A DNA stretch of 64,000 bases from assembly GCA_023055425.1 (NCBI GenBank), contig JALGPY010000015.1, positions 682,001 through 746,000 of the forward strand. Reading direction: 5' to 3'. Of this stretch, positions 43,296 to 54,509 are shown in pieces. The notes below the pieces were generated by a model. That model was not told the DNA's origin. It was given only the letters and a program-made list of their open reading frames with translations, and did no database searches. The DNA is from Linanthus parryae. Its lineage: Eukaryota > Streptophyta > Magnoliopsida > Ericales > Polemoniaceae. Each line of letters begins with the position of its first letter. Within the stretch, counting starts at the first letter, position 1. The translations under genes were made by a program, and so were the position numbers.

Positions 43296-44725
43296 TGTTG
43301 GAATAGATGCCCTAGAGGCAATCTAGTTTAGTATGAATTATTTGTGGCTAGAAATTCATTTATTATTTATTGGATATTTAATATAATGAAGTCCTTAGAT
43401 TTACAATTGTGTTGTTTATCTTAAATATCCCTAGTCAAGTATAATGATTAATAGGACAATCATCTATAGACTAGTATGGGGTTGGATTGATATGGAGATA
43501 TCACGATCCAACACATAGGTGTGCATTAGGGAATGTTGCACTGGATTGACCCATCTCCGAGAAGGCTACATACACGTTATGTTGAGTCATAAGCGCTTCT
43601 CGCGGTGAAATGGTATTGTCATCCTTAGACTTGAAGTCACTAGATATTCTAGTTGTGGATTATTGTGATCTTGGTAGCGTTAAACACTACACCGTAACTG
43701 GGTAGTTATAAAGGCGTGTACTGGATACAATAAGAAGCAAGCTTAGAGATCGTAGTAGACGTAGATAGAATTTTTCCCTCCCACATAACGGGAGCAAATA
43801 TCCTAGGCCACTCGAGGGATAGTGCTTATAGAATGTCTGGCCAGACTCAAATAAATCAATATGGGATATTGATGTTATTTGCACGGATAAAGGCTATTCC
43901 CATGGATTGAGAAACTATGGATTGGATATACGAGTGTGACTTGTATGTCTCGTGTCCAATCCGGATATAAGGACAAAAGGATGAGACAATTACTTGTACA
44001 AAGGTTATCAAGATGACTATTCTATTAGTTGGCTAGAATGGATGTTTTGCTAGAAACCGCTCCATATTAGCAAATAGTTGCTACCAACTAGATAGAACCT
44101 ATGGGGTCACACGCTACATAGAGTTGAACTAGATTTGGGAATTAATTAATTGGATTAATTAATTAGAAGAATCACTTTGCAAAACCTTGCAAACTTAGTA
44201 GGGACTAATTTGCAAGGAAGGGACTAAATTGAATTCTAGTAGGACTAGAATAAGTCCTTTAGGTAGTTAACAAGGAGTTGTTGGACTATATAAAGGAACT
44301 TCCTTCCTTCCTTCCCACATAACTTATGCTCATAATTGAACATAATAAAGAGTGGGAGAGAACAAAAGGAGAGAGAGCAAGCAACAAGGGAGCCCGACCG
44401 CCCCCTTGCCGCCGCCCCGTCCCCGTCGGCCAAAGGAGGCCGAGACCCTCCTTTTGGGTCTCGTTTTGCGTGATTCTTCTTCCTCTTCCTCTTCCGGGCT
44501 AGCACCAAGGACTTGGGAGATCTAGGATCAATTCTAGGCGTGGATCAACCATAGAGAACGTGACACAATTCGCGTTTGAAGTCATCAAAGGAGAACCCTA
44601 AGGTGTGTTTATGATTTCTAACCCTTACCATCGTGATGTCATTAGACTTGTGATCCTTGGAGGGTTTTGCATGGTTTTATGTTTGTTTATGCTTCCGTTG
44701 CGCATCCATGAATCAAAACCCTACA
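43296..44725 (+). repeat. 5' LTR of copia-type element C
   Basis: 1430 bp. Near 44280-44310 it has TATATAAAGG, a good TATA box. It ends with AATCAAAACCCTACA one base before the primer site. Confidence 0.88.
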
Positions 44726-44726
44726 G

Positions 44727-45188
44727 TGGTATCAGAGCCACAGGTCGTAGAGCATAAACGTGGTTTATGTGTTACGTTTTTTGTTGTTTTACACCTTAAT
44801 TTGATTGTTTATCGCGTAAAACAAGACAAATCAAGCATGGGATGCAATTTGTCAATAATTATTAATAACAAGATCCAATTTTTGCATTGGATGCATGAAT
44901 TGGTGAGTTTGAGAAATATTAGGATCTTAGATCTAGGGTTTGGGCATCCTTGGGGAAGAAGGAGTTCTCCCAAAACAAGGAAACAACCAAACTTGGGCAC
45001 CAAGCAAGGGAGTTGTTTTGGAAACAACTCCCTCAAGGAGGTTCGGCCCCCCTAGGGACCGCCCCCCCTTGCTTGCCGCCCAAGCTTGGCCGCCCTAGGG
45101 GCCGGGCGGCCCTAACCCGCGGGCCTAGGCTTGTGGGTTTTGGGCCGGGCCGGCCCTAGGGCCTTGTGGTTCACCTTTTGGGGCCCGG
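44727..45188 (+). other. Primer site and GC-rich internal remnant of element C
   Basis: The primer site is at 44727. From about 45040 to 45185 the sequence is extremely GC-rich (GGCCGCCCTAGGGGCCGGGC style, in pieces) and unlike its AT-rich surroundings. No coding. Confidence 0.6.
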
Positions 45189-45565
45189 CAACCATAGAGA
45201 ACGTGACACAATTCGCGTTTGAAGTCATCAAAGGAGAACCCTAAGGTGGGTTTATGATTTCTAACCCTTACCATCGTTATGTCTCTTGACTTGTGATCCT
45301 TGGAGGGTTTTGCAAGGTTTTATGTTTGTTTATGCTTCCGTTGCGCATCCATGAATCAAACCCCAACAAAGACACATGTGTTGATGCAGCTACAGAGGGG
45401 GATTCAGTGCAGGTTAAGAACAAGAATGTGGATGAGATCATTGAAGAAGTTGTTGCAGAAGTGGAAGCTGAACAAGAGGGAAATCAGTCTGATGATGATG
45501 CTAAAAGTGATGAAGAAGTTGGAGAGGGCTCAGAGAAAGGCCAGACATCAAAGAAGAAATGAATA

Positions 45566-45843
45566 TCAGAGAAGACCAAAGCCTTGAACCTTTCTTTCTA
45601 TCTATTTCTTTTCTTCTTTTCTGTTCTCAAGGCCTTGACTTTCTTTGTTTAAGTTTTTTTTAAGACTCTGAGTAATGATCCAACATTTCTTCACCTTTAT
45701 TTGATGAAAGTCAAAAAGGGGGAGAAATATGTGTTTTGTGGTTACTTTAGTTACTTTCAGTTACTTGAATAATATTAATCAGTTGTTTTGTTAATCGGTT
45801 GTTTTGTTAATCAGTTGTGTTCTGGTATTACTGTGGTTATATG
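45566..45843 (+). other. 3' non-coding part of element B, left piece
   Basis: It follows the env-like ORF, has two palindrome variants (near 45580 and 45627) and direct TTAATC(A/G)GTTG repeats at 45776-45818. The ATATG at 45839-45843 is the target duplication of the next insertion; the region resumes at 49199. Confidence 0.6.
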
Positions 45844-48800
45844 TGAAACAGCCCGGGATCTCGGTTCAGGGTTAAAGAGACAATCGACAACCAAGAGTAG
45901 AAATATACTATTAAGATTACATTTCGCTTAATGTACATAACAAAATTTCGATAATAAGTAAAATTTAAAACATAACATTTGTGATCTACTAAGTGATCTA
46001 AGTTAAGCTATACTTCTTCGTCTCGTTCCAGCGTTCCCATCCCCCACTCTGATTGACGACCTGCGGTTTTAAAATGGCAAAAGCCGACGCAGTTTTGAAG
46101 AAATTGATCAGTAAAAACTGAGTAAGTACACACTACGACATGTAAAGTAACGAGTGGCACGGAAGCATGAGTTGAAACAAATCAGAAGATTTAAACAGTA
46201 AAACTATCATATTGGAGAATTTGGATCAACTTGAAGTATCCGAGTAACAAAAACCTCTCAATTTAATAACATTGCGAAACCACGAGTAGTTGGTAAAATA
46301 TCCAGAGTAAACAAGTCCATTTAAGAGAATAACTTGGTTCATGAGTAGCCAAAGCATTTCAAATCATTTCAATTTATTAGGGCAATCCAGAGCCACAAAC
46401 AACATCAATAGAGTAATCAAACTTTCTTTCAATTGCAATTTAACCATTAAGTTTAGCTGAGGCGTGTCAAGAGCCACCAGCAGGATCGATGTAGACAGAG
46501 GGATCACGAAATAATCACTAAGGGTTCCTTCTAGGGTCTATCAAACCCTATTTCACCCGAGCGTTAAGGGAGCCCATTCGTCAACCCCGCTCACAACATT
46601 AGCTAAAAGGCCTTAAGTGTCGACACCCCTATACCGTAGTGACCCTTACAAGTATAAGTAGCACTCTATAGCTCTATAAACCCCTGGGCCTCAATATCTT
46701 GATACATTTTGGCTCATCGGGGGCGGATTTGTGAACATTAACGTTCTATCCAATAATAAGAAGCATTGCTTCAATGGTCTTAGCCATAAGGAAATGGAGG
46801 ATCGCTTGGCGCCTCCCATTAATAACAGTACTCTGTACATCGTCCTAAGTCTATTAAAGGTATTTTATTTTTTTCTCTTTCACATAACCAGGATCAGAAT
46901 ATCAACATTCTAAAAGTAACTTCCGAGAGTTCTCAAAGGAGATGAATAAAATAGTTTAACAACATACGAGTGGAAAACATGCATTCTCATACTTTTTCAT
47001 ATAACAAGCATGCATTTGAAACATCGAACACATACGCACATTTTGATATAAAAGGTCGTACATATGTACTTACCACTGAGATGAAGCACAATTAAAAGCA
47101 AGAAACTAAGCCTAGCACTCCGACGACAACCGCTCTCTCCTACTAGGTCGATGTCTACAATCACACGTATGACGTACTCGTTTTAACCAATTTACACATT
47201 TATAATAAAAATGCAAACCTACATGTAACATAGTCCTAAATGTCACTAATGCACATATAATGATATTTAATTATCAAAATAAGTCCAACAAAACACCTAG
47301 AAGTTCAAAAATTCAAGTTTTCTAAAAAATGTGAAACTACAATTCTGGACAGAGTTGTCGCTCTGATTTTGGAGCCATATTTACAATATCAAATCATCTC
47401 CTAAAATTTTGAAATTAATGTATGATGAACCTACATGTGTCTACTTTCAGAAACATCAAGAAAATCATGCATAGCTATTATAAAACTCAAGTTACAAAAA
47501 TAACAAGCACTGCTATGCAGAGAAGAGTTTTGCAAAAACTTTCAACTTTGCAAGGGGATTACTACCACTTGGAGAATATAAATAAACCTCATCTTCTACA
47601 GAATGAATCCCCTATGTGTATACTTTAATCACAAGAAATATGAGATGCCATAGGTTTCTGAAAACGAGTTTTTTAATAAAAATGACAAGATTGGTATTGA
47701 AACAGAGTTTCAGAAAACATGCAACTTAAAATGAGCATATCTCCCTAACCAAAATGGCTATGGAGTTGGGTTTTTTTTTCTCAAAATGACCACCTATGAG
47801 TCTAGTCTCAAAAAATGCAAGAGTTAAAAATTTCACAGAGACAAAATTTGGAGATAATATACGTTTTTCACAAACTGGTCAGATTGTGTCAATATGCATT
47901 TTTCCCAAAAATCAACAAGTTTGGTTCAAAAGATACATGCAACTTATGGAGACTTGATTTTCACACAAATAACATAATTTTAGGCATGAAGTAAGATTTT
48001 TCACATGCTCTTGACACAAATGATCAAAATTTTCTTGACATGCAAGTGCAACTACCAAGAAATTTACAAAGTGCATATGGGTTTTAGTGTGAGTTTCATG
48101 AAATAGTCAAGATTTTGGAGTCAATCACATGATCTAACCATGGAAATGAAGAATCAAGCATGGAGATGAAGAAAACTAATGTGAAATTTCATCAATCAAA
48201 GAAAAACATAAACATGCATGTATGAATTCAAGACTAGAAGGAAGATTTACCCCAAGATTCAAGAAATTGGAGAGAAATGGTGAAATTGGGCTTCAATCCA
48301 TGAGTAGAATGGTGGAATAACCCCCCTCTATGATGATATTAAGGTTGGACTCAAGTTTTTAATTATTTGGAGGCGATAAAATTGAGTTTTGATGAAGTTT
48401 TTGTGAAGTCAACACCCAAAAACGGGCATGGAGTTTTGAGAGAGAGAAAAGAGCTTGTGTGAATGCTCTTGAAGAGAAAACATGTGAAGAATTGTGGAAG
48501 AAAGAAATGGGGTTGATGGTGGAGGTTGGTGGTGAAAAATCTCCCAAAGAAGTTCATACAAAGTGAAGGTAGTAATGAGAGGTTGATGGGGATGGGAGTG
48601 ATAGAAGAAAAAAAAATGATTGAATATAATGGGTGTTGTGTTCTTGATGTATTAGTAGAGCAAAATGTGAGATGCTTGTAAACAAAAAAAAACATCTCCA
48701 TATTTTAGTAGAGTTGACCAAAAATAATTGAGGGGGAACTTGATTATAAATAATCAATAGATGAATTGCTAGTTGGGGTAAAAAAATATAATATTGATAA

Positions 48801-49198
48801 ATGAGAGGTTTCTTTGTGAAAACTAAAAGTTGATGGGTGAAAATATAATTTTCAGATATTAACTATCACATACAAGTTAATTTTCATAAATTACAAAATC
48901 GCCAAATAATTTCAAATAATCCACTTTGTAAATAAATGTCAAAATTTAATTTTTTTTTTAGAAAACTACAAGTATCTCCCACGTATACAAAATGAGTTTC
49001 CTATCGTATTATCCAAGTTTTCAAAACTACAAAATAAGCCCAAAATAGAAAATATATATCATCGTAGATGTCAATTGACACAATTATATTTTAAAACTAA
49101 GAAGAAGTCAAGGAAAATTTTGAAATGTAAATTTCTTAAAATTCTCAAATATTTTTTGAAATTACTAAATAACCCCAACTAAAATACGGGGTATTACA
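45844..49198 (-). repeat. Solo LTR of a chromovirus-like (Tekay/Del-type) element, 3355 bp
   Basis: On the minus strand it begins TGTAATACCCCGTATTTTAG and ends GATCCCGGGCTGTTTCA, the TG..CA ends and CCCC/GGGC style of Tekay/Del LTRs. A perfect target duplication ATATG flanks it (45839-45843, 49199-49203). It holds no primer site, second LTR or retroelement frame; the small frames within are chance. The length suits the large LTRs of this lineage. A short non-autonomous element is the alternative. Confidence 0.75.
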
Positions 49199-49203
49199 AT
49201 ATG

Positions 49204-49357
49204 TGATTATCTTTGAGTTACTGATTATCTGTGTTAATATGGTTTGACTGGTATTATTGTCTATTGTATCTGCAATATGTTGTTATCTAATTCTTACAAG
49301 GAGTTGCAGGGATATCTACTCAAGATTATTGTTTTTGTCTTTCATCAAGGGGGAGAT
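49204..49357 (+). other. 3' end of element B with polypurine tract
   Basis: Non-coding remainder between the solo LTR and the 3' LTR. CAAGGGGGAGAT at 49346-49357 is the polypurine tract. Confidence 0.7.
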
Positions 49358-50845
49358 TGTTGACTCAAAGACCCTTGAGTATGTTTTGAGAAGTAATTGT
49401 TTTGAGTGATGAAAGACAAAGACAAAGCATTTCTGATACTCCAAGGCCTTGAGATATTGACAGAGCTTCAAAGCCTTGAGAGTTGTTTTTATTGTGCTGA
49501 ATGTTCTAACAATCTTGTGTTGCAGATTGGCTATCTGATTATATAGATCAGAGATTTGCTTCAAATACTTATGTTTTATATTTCTACATATCTAACACAA
49601 TTGCAGGTGTCCTGATCAGAGAGAATCAAAGATTCCTAGTTTCAACTTTGAAAGACTGTGAAGCATGTTCAGAGCTTCAAGGCCTTGAGATGTGCCTTGA
49701 GCTGCTGACAGTTCTACAGAGCTAATCTGATTCTTTCTTGCAGGGTTTGATCTTTATTATCGTTCCTTTTTAATGACTTCTTAGAGTCTTAAACTAGTTT
49801 ATCATGAGTTGTTTGTGTCAGAAGTTAATCAGATTATTGTTTTATTCTTTCATACAGTTTTTATTAGAAACTGGAAAACCAAATAGACTTAGTACTGCTA
49901 TATTTCTGGATTTTGTTGGTGCTATGATTTAATGTTGTTGCAGGTTTGTTAAACGTGCAAATACAATCTCAAAAAAATCCAACGAATATCTACTCAGAGC
50001 TATTTGAATTGCAGTTGAAAACAGGAAGAGGATTTGTAGGAACAGAGATCCTAAAATCTCTCAGTCAGTTTCAGTGAGTAGATAAAAGACTGGTTTGAAT
50101 TTTGAAAGAGGAGCGGCTTGCTGAATACTGAGATAAGTGTAAAAAATTCGTGGGAGATCATTCATTCAAACACACAGACATTCAAGCTTCAATTCCAGAT
50201 TTCAGAAGATCAATCATTCCAGTTTCCAGAAGAACACATCCAGGCCTTCACAAGCTTATTCTTCTACTGTGTTCTTCATCTGTTTTCTAATCTGCTTATA
50301 TTTTGTAAATCTAAAACCTCACTAAACCTAGTGGTTGGTTGTTCAAGTGAACAACAAGAGGTTCTTGTTAGCTCAACAGTTAGTAGCTGATACTAGATAG
50401 GTTTGGAACCACAAGCTGTATAGGTGTAAGGTAAATCACTTAGGCTTGAAGATCTAGGGCTGTTTCTGTGTGAGTAATAAGAAGTGTTTTCCCAATCCTG
50501 GTGGGATTAGATCCCTCAGGCAGAGATTAGGTCCATTGGGACTGAACTCTGTAAATTGCTTTGTGTTCTTTCCTTTACAGTTTTGTTATTTTCTGCAGCA
50601 CACAACTCAAATCAAACTAGGGTTTATATGCTGTTTAGAACTGGTAATAGTTCAAGGCCTTGAAGCTTTCTATTTTGGCTTTGAAAGTTTCTGACAGTTT
50701 TCTAAAATCTCAAGGCCTTGAGATTTGAGTTTCTCACAAAGCTAATTAGTTAAAATCTGAGTTTTGCAAAAAGCTTCCATACTCTATTCAACCCCCCCTT
50801 CTAGAGTATTTAGGTCCTGTATGTAGTCTACATTACACACTTTCA
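49358..50845 (+). repeat. 3' LTR of SIRE-type element B
   Basis: 1488 bp, TGTTGACTC to ACACACTTTCA, followed by ATTGT. It includes a 22-bp perfect palindrome at 50705-50726 centred on AAGG/CCTT and several further copies of the motif. Confidence 0.92.
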
Positions 50846-50850
50846 ATTGT

Positions 50851-51367
50851 AAATTGAAAATGGGTTTTCAGGAATAAGGAAGGAGTTTCACATTCATATG
50901 GAATCAAGTATTAAATTGAGTGGTTGCTAGAGGCTTCACTCTAAAGGAAGGAGTTGACTATAGTGAGGTTTTTTTGGTTGTTAGGCATACTTCAATCATG
51001 GTACTACTATCAAGAGTAACACATCGAATTTTGAACTTTTAAGCAACTTGATGTTAAAATACCTTTCCTACATGGATATTCGGAAGAGGAAATATACATG
51101 AGCCAGTCGGATGAATTCCAAGTTCCAGGAAAGAAGATTATGTTTTCATTTTGAAGAAATCTTTGTATGGACTTAAGCAGTCGCCTAGGCAGTGGTATAC
51201 ATGCTTTGATAGATACATGCTACAACTTAGCTATCAGATGTTCCCATATGGTTGTTGTGTGTACTACATGGTGTATGGAAATTCTCACACCAACCTATTT
51301 CTATATGTTAACGACATTCTGATTTTATCTCAGAACAAGGATGAAATTATGGAACTAAAGGGCACTC
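50851..51367 (+). pseudogene. Copia pol fragment A, right half (RT)
   Basis: It resumes with KWVFRNKEG after a stop in place of Cys, loses frame, then reads GYSEEEIYMSQSDEFQVPGK and LKKSLYGLKQSPRQWYTCFDRYM. The active site reads YVND (51303-51314) instead of YVDD, so a catalytic Asp is gone. It is cut at 51367 by the LTR of element D. Confidence 0.82.
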
Positions 51368-52947
51368 TGTTGGAGTAGATGCCCAGGAGGCAATCTTATT
51401 TTAGTACGAAAATTGTTATGGCTAGAATATTCATTTATTATTTAAGGAGATATTTAATATACTGAAGTCCTTAGATTACAATAGTTGTTTATCTTAAATA
51501 TCTTTGGTCCTTAGATAACAATTGTTTTTAGTATCTCTTTTGATGTATCTATCTGATGGTGTTTTTTTATTTGTTTGAACTTCAGTTTGTTGCCTGCTTC
51601 CATAGAGGCTTATTTTGGCTTAGTTTTTAGGGCTTTGGCCGTTTTTGCTTCAATTTAGCCGTTATAGTGCTTAGTGTTACTTTTTACCATTATCTATGTT
51701 ATCGATGTGCTCGTTCGTTTTAGTAAATGACGTTCTTCTTGGATTTCAAAAAAATATATCTCTCTTGTCAAGTATATAGATTAATAGGACGGTCACTATA
51801 AACTAGTATGTGGGTAGATTGATATAGATATATCAAGTATAACACATGGGTATGCATTATAAGTAATGAAATACTGGATTGTCCCACAACGAGAAGGCTA
51901 CATATGAATTATGTGAATGTCACAAGTGCTTCTCGTAGTGACAATGGTGTTGTAGTCCTTAGACTTGAGTCACTAGATACTCTAGTTGTGAAATATCATT
52001 TTTTTTGATATTATCAAACGTTACACCATAACTGGGTAACTATAAAGATGATAATCGGACATGATAGAAAGTAAGATGAGAGATGGTAGTGATGTATATA
52101 GGATTTTTCCCTCCCACATAATGAGAGTAAATATCAGCGGCCATTCGAGGGGTAGTGCTTATGGAATGTCTGGCCAGACTCAGATAAATCAATATGTGAT
52201 ATTCATGTTATCTAATCAGATAAGTCTATTCCCAGTATCGAGAAACTATATTGGATATACGAGTGTGAAATTTCCAATCAGGGTATAGAGACAAAGGAAC
52301 ATACACAACACGGTAACATTGGGCACAAGTTTTGTCAGATCACTGGCTATTTGTATTAGTTGGACAGCATTGATGTCTTGCTAGACACCGCTCAATGTTT
52401 GTAATTGTTACTGCCAACTTAATAGAAACATGCAGGGTCACACACCAAAAGGATTAAACTCGATATGGATATTAATTAGCTGGACTAATTAATTAAAAGG
52501 ATCAAAGCGCAACCACATGCAAAGTTAGTAAGACTAAGTTTCAAAGTGGTATAATCCATGTATGCACATGATTAGTATTGGGGAAAGCTTGTAGTTCATA
52601 AGGAGTTGTTACCTATAAAAGGGGAGTCCTAGATCTATTATTTCATACGAACTGTGATTGAGTGAAATAACATAGCAAGGAGAGAGCACCAAAGAGGCAC
52701 CCGCTCCTTGTCGGCCATCAAGGAGGCTTCAGTATCTTGCTCCATTTTGCGTGATCACTTGCTCCATTTTCTAGTTGGCAATTCTAATGTGTGGATACTG
52801 ATAGCTATGTGGACATCATTCTGCATTGTGATCACAGAAACCCACAAGGTAAACGTTACTTCCTTTCTTAACCTGCGATTCATGGAGGGATTTGATCAGG
52901 AAATTTTAATTGTATTTCCGTTGTGCATCTTGCATCCGAACGCTACA
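51368..52947 (+). repeat. LTR of element D
   Basis: About 1580 bp including the 270-bp extra block. It has GGCCACTCGAGG-like and TGTCTGGCCAGACTC stretches shared with the C-family LTRs. No partner LTR is in the window. Confidence 0.78.
51500..51768. other. Extra block inside the LTR of element D
   Basis: C-family LTRs go straight from CTTAAATATC to the CAAGTATA region; here about 270 bp intervene, ending GGATTTCAAAAAAATATAT. The A-rich end suggests a short non-LTR retrotransposon on the plus strand, but no promoter box or clear target duplication was found. Confidence 0.35.
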
Positions 52948-53102
52948 GTGGTATCAGAGCCACGGGTACAAGGTAAATGTTACTTCCTTTATCACGTTAT
53001 GAGAGCTTAACCTACGATTCATGAAGGCATTTGATCAGGAAATTTTAATTTTATTTCCCCCGTGCATCTTGCATCCAAATCCTACAGTGGTATCAGAGCC
53101 AC
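52821..53102 (+). repeat. Tandem duplication of LTR end plus primer site in element D
   Basis: The segment from ACAAGGTAAA to the primer site occurs twice, at about 52844-52966 and 52968-53102. This gives two TGGTATCAGAGCCAC sites, at 52949 and 53089, each one base after a CTACA LTR end. The copies differ at several positions, including about 15 extra bases in the second. Confidence 0.85.
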
Positions 53103-54509
53103 ATGTCGTAGCGCATAATGTGATTTATGTGTTTACCGCTATATCAGTTTATACGGTACTGTTAAATTTTGCAAAAAATTGATATTCGTATAATGATATG
53201 ATTTGAATATGATTCAATAGGAAACACGCTAATTTACATATCGTGTAAAAATTAGTGAGTTTCGTACACATATGATGTATGTTTTGGTGATTTGAAAAAC
53301 TAGGGTTTGGGCACAATTTGGGGGAAAAGGTAATTTGTCCCAAAATTGGGGATCTGCGCACAAGGAAAGGGAAACTTTTTGGAAATTTTTAACTGGTCAC
53401 TATGGTTCGACCAGTTGGGGTTCGGCCAACTATGGGGTTCGGCCAACCAGGGAAAATTTTTAACTGGTCACTGTACACATATAATCGACCGACCAGGCCG
53501 GTTCAGTCAGCCGGCTGGTTCGACCAGTTGGGCTGGTCTTATTGACTTGGGCTGGTACGACATGCCACTATGGTTCGGCCAATGGGATTGGCGCGACCGT
53601 TTTGACCCCAGAAATCCAAATTTACCTAAAATTGACCAAGTGCAATAAAATTGGATTTTTAACTGTTTATGTGTTTTATCGCATGGTGGTTGGATGTGGC
53701 CTAAGTGTTGAATGTTTAATTATGTGGTTTTTTTTGGTTTTGGTTTTGGTTTTGATGTAATTAATGTAATTAATTTAGGGCATGCGTTTCGTCTTCTCCC
53801 TCGCCTATGAGGTTCCTCTATTTAGTTTGTAGATGCTAGCTAGAATTAGATATATAGAATATAGTGAAGGCATGAAGAAGAAGATCAAAGGCTAAAGAAA
53901 CCACAAGACGATGAAAACCCACATGCTAGGACGCATGGACTAAAGACGAAGTCACATGGAGATGAGCTTGCTGCTTTATGGCTTATAGGCATTCTCATTG
54001 TCTTGGGAATATATTAGTTTTAGAGGCCACATCCATATCATGTTTATTTATTATTTATTGTCGTGTTATTTATTTTGATGTATGGTTGATGCATGCAAAA
54101 CGTAACAAGATAATAATTAAATAGTTGGATCTTTTATTTGGGATTGCCCAATCCAAAAAGTAGATCATTTTATATGATCAACAAATTAAAAATGACAAGA
54201 AAAATCCTCAACGATAAATATTGCGTTTTGCCTTCTCTTGCTTAACACTCATCAAGATCAAGATCATTTGAGTACGTGTTTGCCAAACCAAGGCGACTTC
54301 ATGATGCGGCGCGACGGCACAAGCTAGTAATGAGCGATTGTTGAAGTAAAAGGTTGAACACAACTAAGCTACTACAATTGAACGAAGAGTTGCATAAGAT
54401 GCAATTGGAAGTTTTTCCTACTAAATAACTAACTTTTGGATGACTTGCCAAAGCAAGCGCAAGAGGAGGTGAAACAAGGATCTTGGCCCACTAGAAAATA
54501 TATGATATC
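53103..54509 (+). other. Internal sequence of element D, no gene seen
   Basis: 53340-53600 has degenerate GGTTCGGCCAACTATGGGG / TTCGACCAGTTGGG repeats. The rest is AT-rich; short frames lack retroelement motifs. ATATC at 54505-54509 is the presumed target duplication of the Athila-type element. Confidence 0.5.

Larger units (their letters stand above)
43296..45368 (+). mobile_element. Rearranged copia-type element C (LTR, short internal part, LTR stub)
   Basis: A full LTR, 43296-44725 (TGTTGGAATAG to CCCTACA), is followed by the initiator-Met primer site (TGGTATCAGAGCC from 44727). About 460 bp of internal or unrelated GC-rich sequence follow, then only the last ~180 bp of a second LTR (45189-45368). 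The target duplication AAGAC is intact (43291-43295, 45369-45373), so the loss of the body and most of the 3' LTR happened after insertion. It is the same family as the minus-strand solo LTR at 18030-19466. Confidence 0.85.
41706..45565 (+). pseudogene. Env-like third ORF of SIRE-type element B, interrupted
   Basis: It starts MERTSARIQQQGKSSGRSKK; the N-terminal ~150 residues are highly charged. The middle (about 42100-42900) resembles the conserved block of plant retrotransposon extra ORFs (HRTFAKFLGLPRKYNVGDYT, LTCEAKILFTILMRSVIPRE, LLYANLLPLFFEIFDV). A coiled coil and an acidic tail follow. Three in-frame stops at 42282, 42900 and 43011 break it without any frameshift. Element C splits it at 43295; the tail goes on at 45374 (VDAATEGDSVQ) to the stop near 45562. 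SIRE elements carry such an ORF after pol, often called envelope-like; no signal peptide or clear membrane anchor is seen here. Confidence 0.7.
17497..50845 (+). mobile_element. SIRE-type Ty1/copia element B, carrying four later insertions
   Basis: LTRs 17497-20397 and 49358-50845 are flanked by ATTGT at 17492-17496 and 50846-50850. Order: LTR, initiator-Met primer site, gag, protease, integrase, RT, RNase H, env-like ORF, polypurine tract, LTR. Gag-pol followed by a further ORF is typical of the SIRE/Maximus lineage. Insertions: 18030-19466, 24167-39909, 43296-45368 and 45844-49198. Without them the element is about 11 kb. All its reading frames have stops or frameshifts, so it is dead. The palindrome TCAAGGCCTTGA recurs throughout it. 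Confidence 0.9.
51368..54509 (+). mobile_element. Copia-type element D, LTR and non-coding internal part
   Basis: LTR 51368-52947 begins TGTTGGAGTAGATGCCC and ends GCTACA before TGGTATCAGAGCC. It is a diverged relative of the element C LTR. An extra block of about 270 bp sits in the LTR at about 51500-51768. The internal part to 54509 has no recognisable gag or pol and is cut by the Athila-type element; any rest lies outside the window. Confidence 0.75.

Noticed and set aside
45844..49198. A complete small element rather than a solo LTR
   Set aside because: No primer site, inner LTR boundary or coding was found; TG..CA ends and a target duplication fit a solo LTR better.
53340..53600. Possible host gene exon (open frame 53346-53648)
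   Set aside because: The frame is made of degenerate TTCGACCAGTTGGG-type repeats and lacks splice or codon support.
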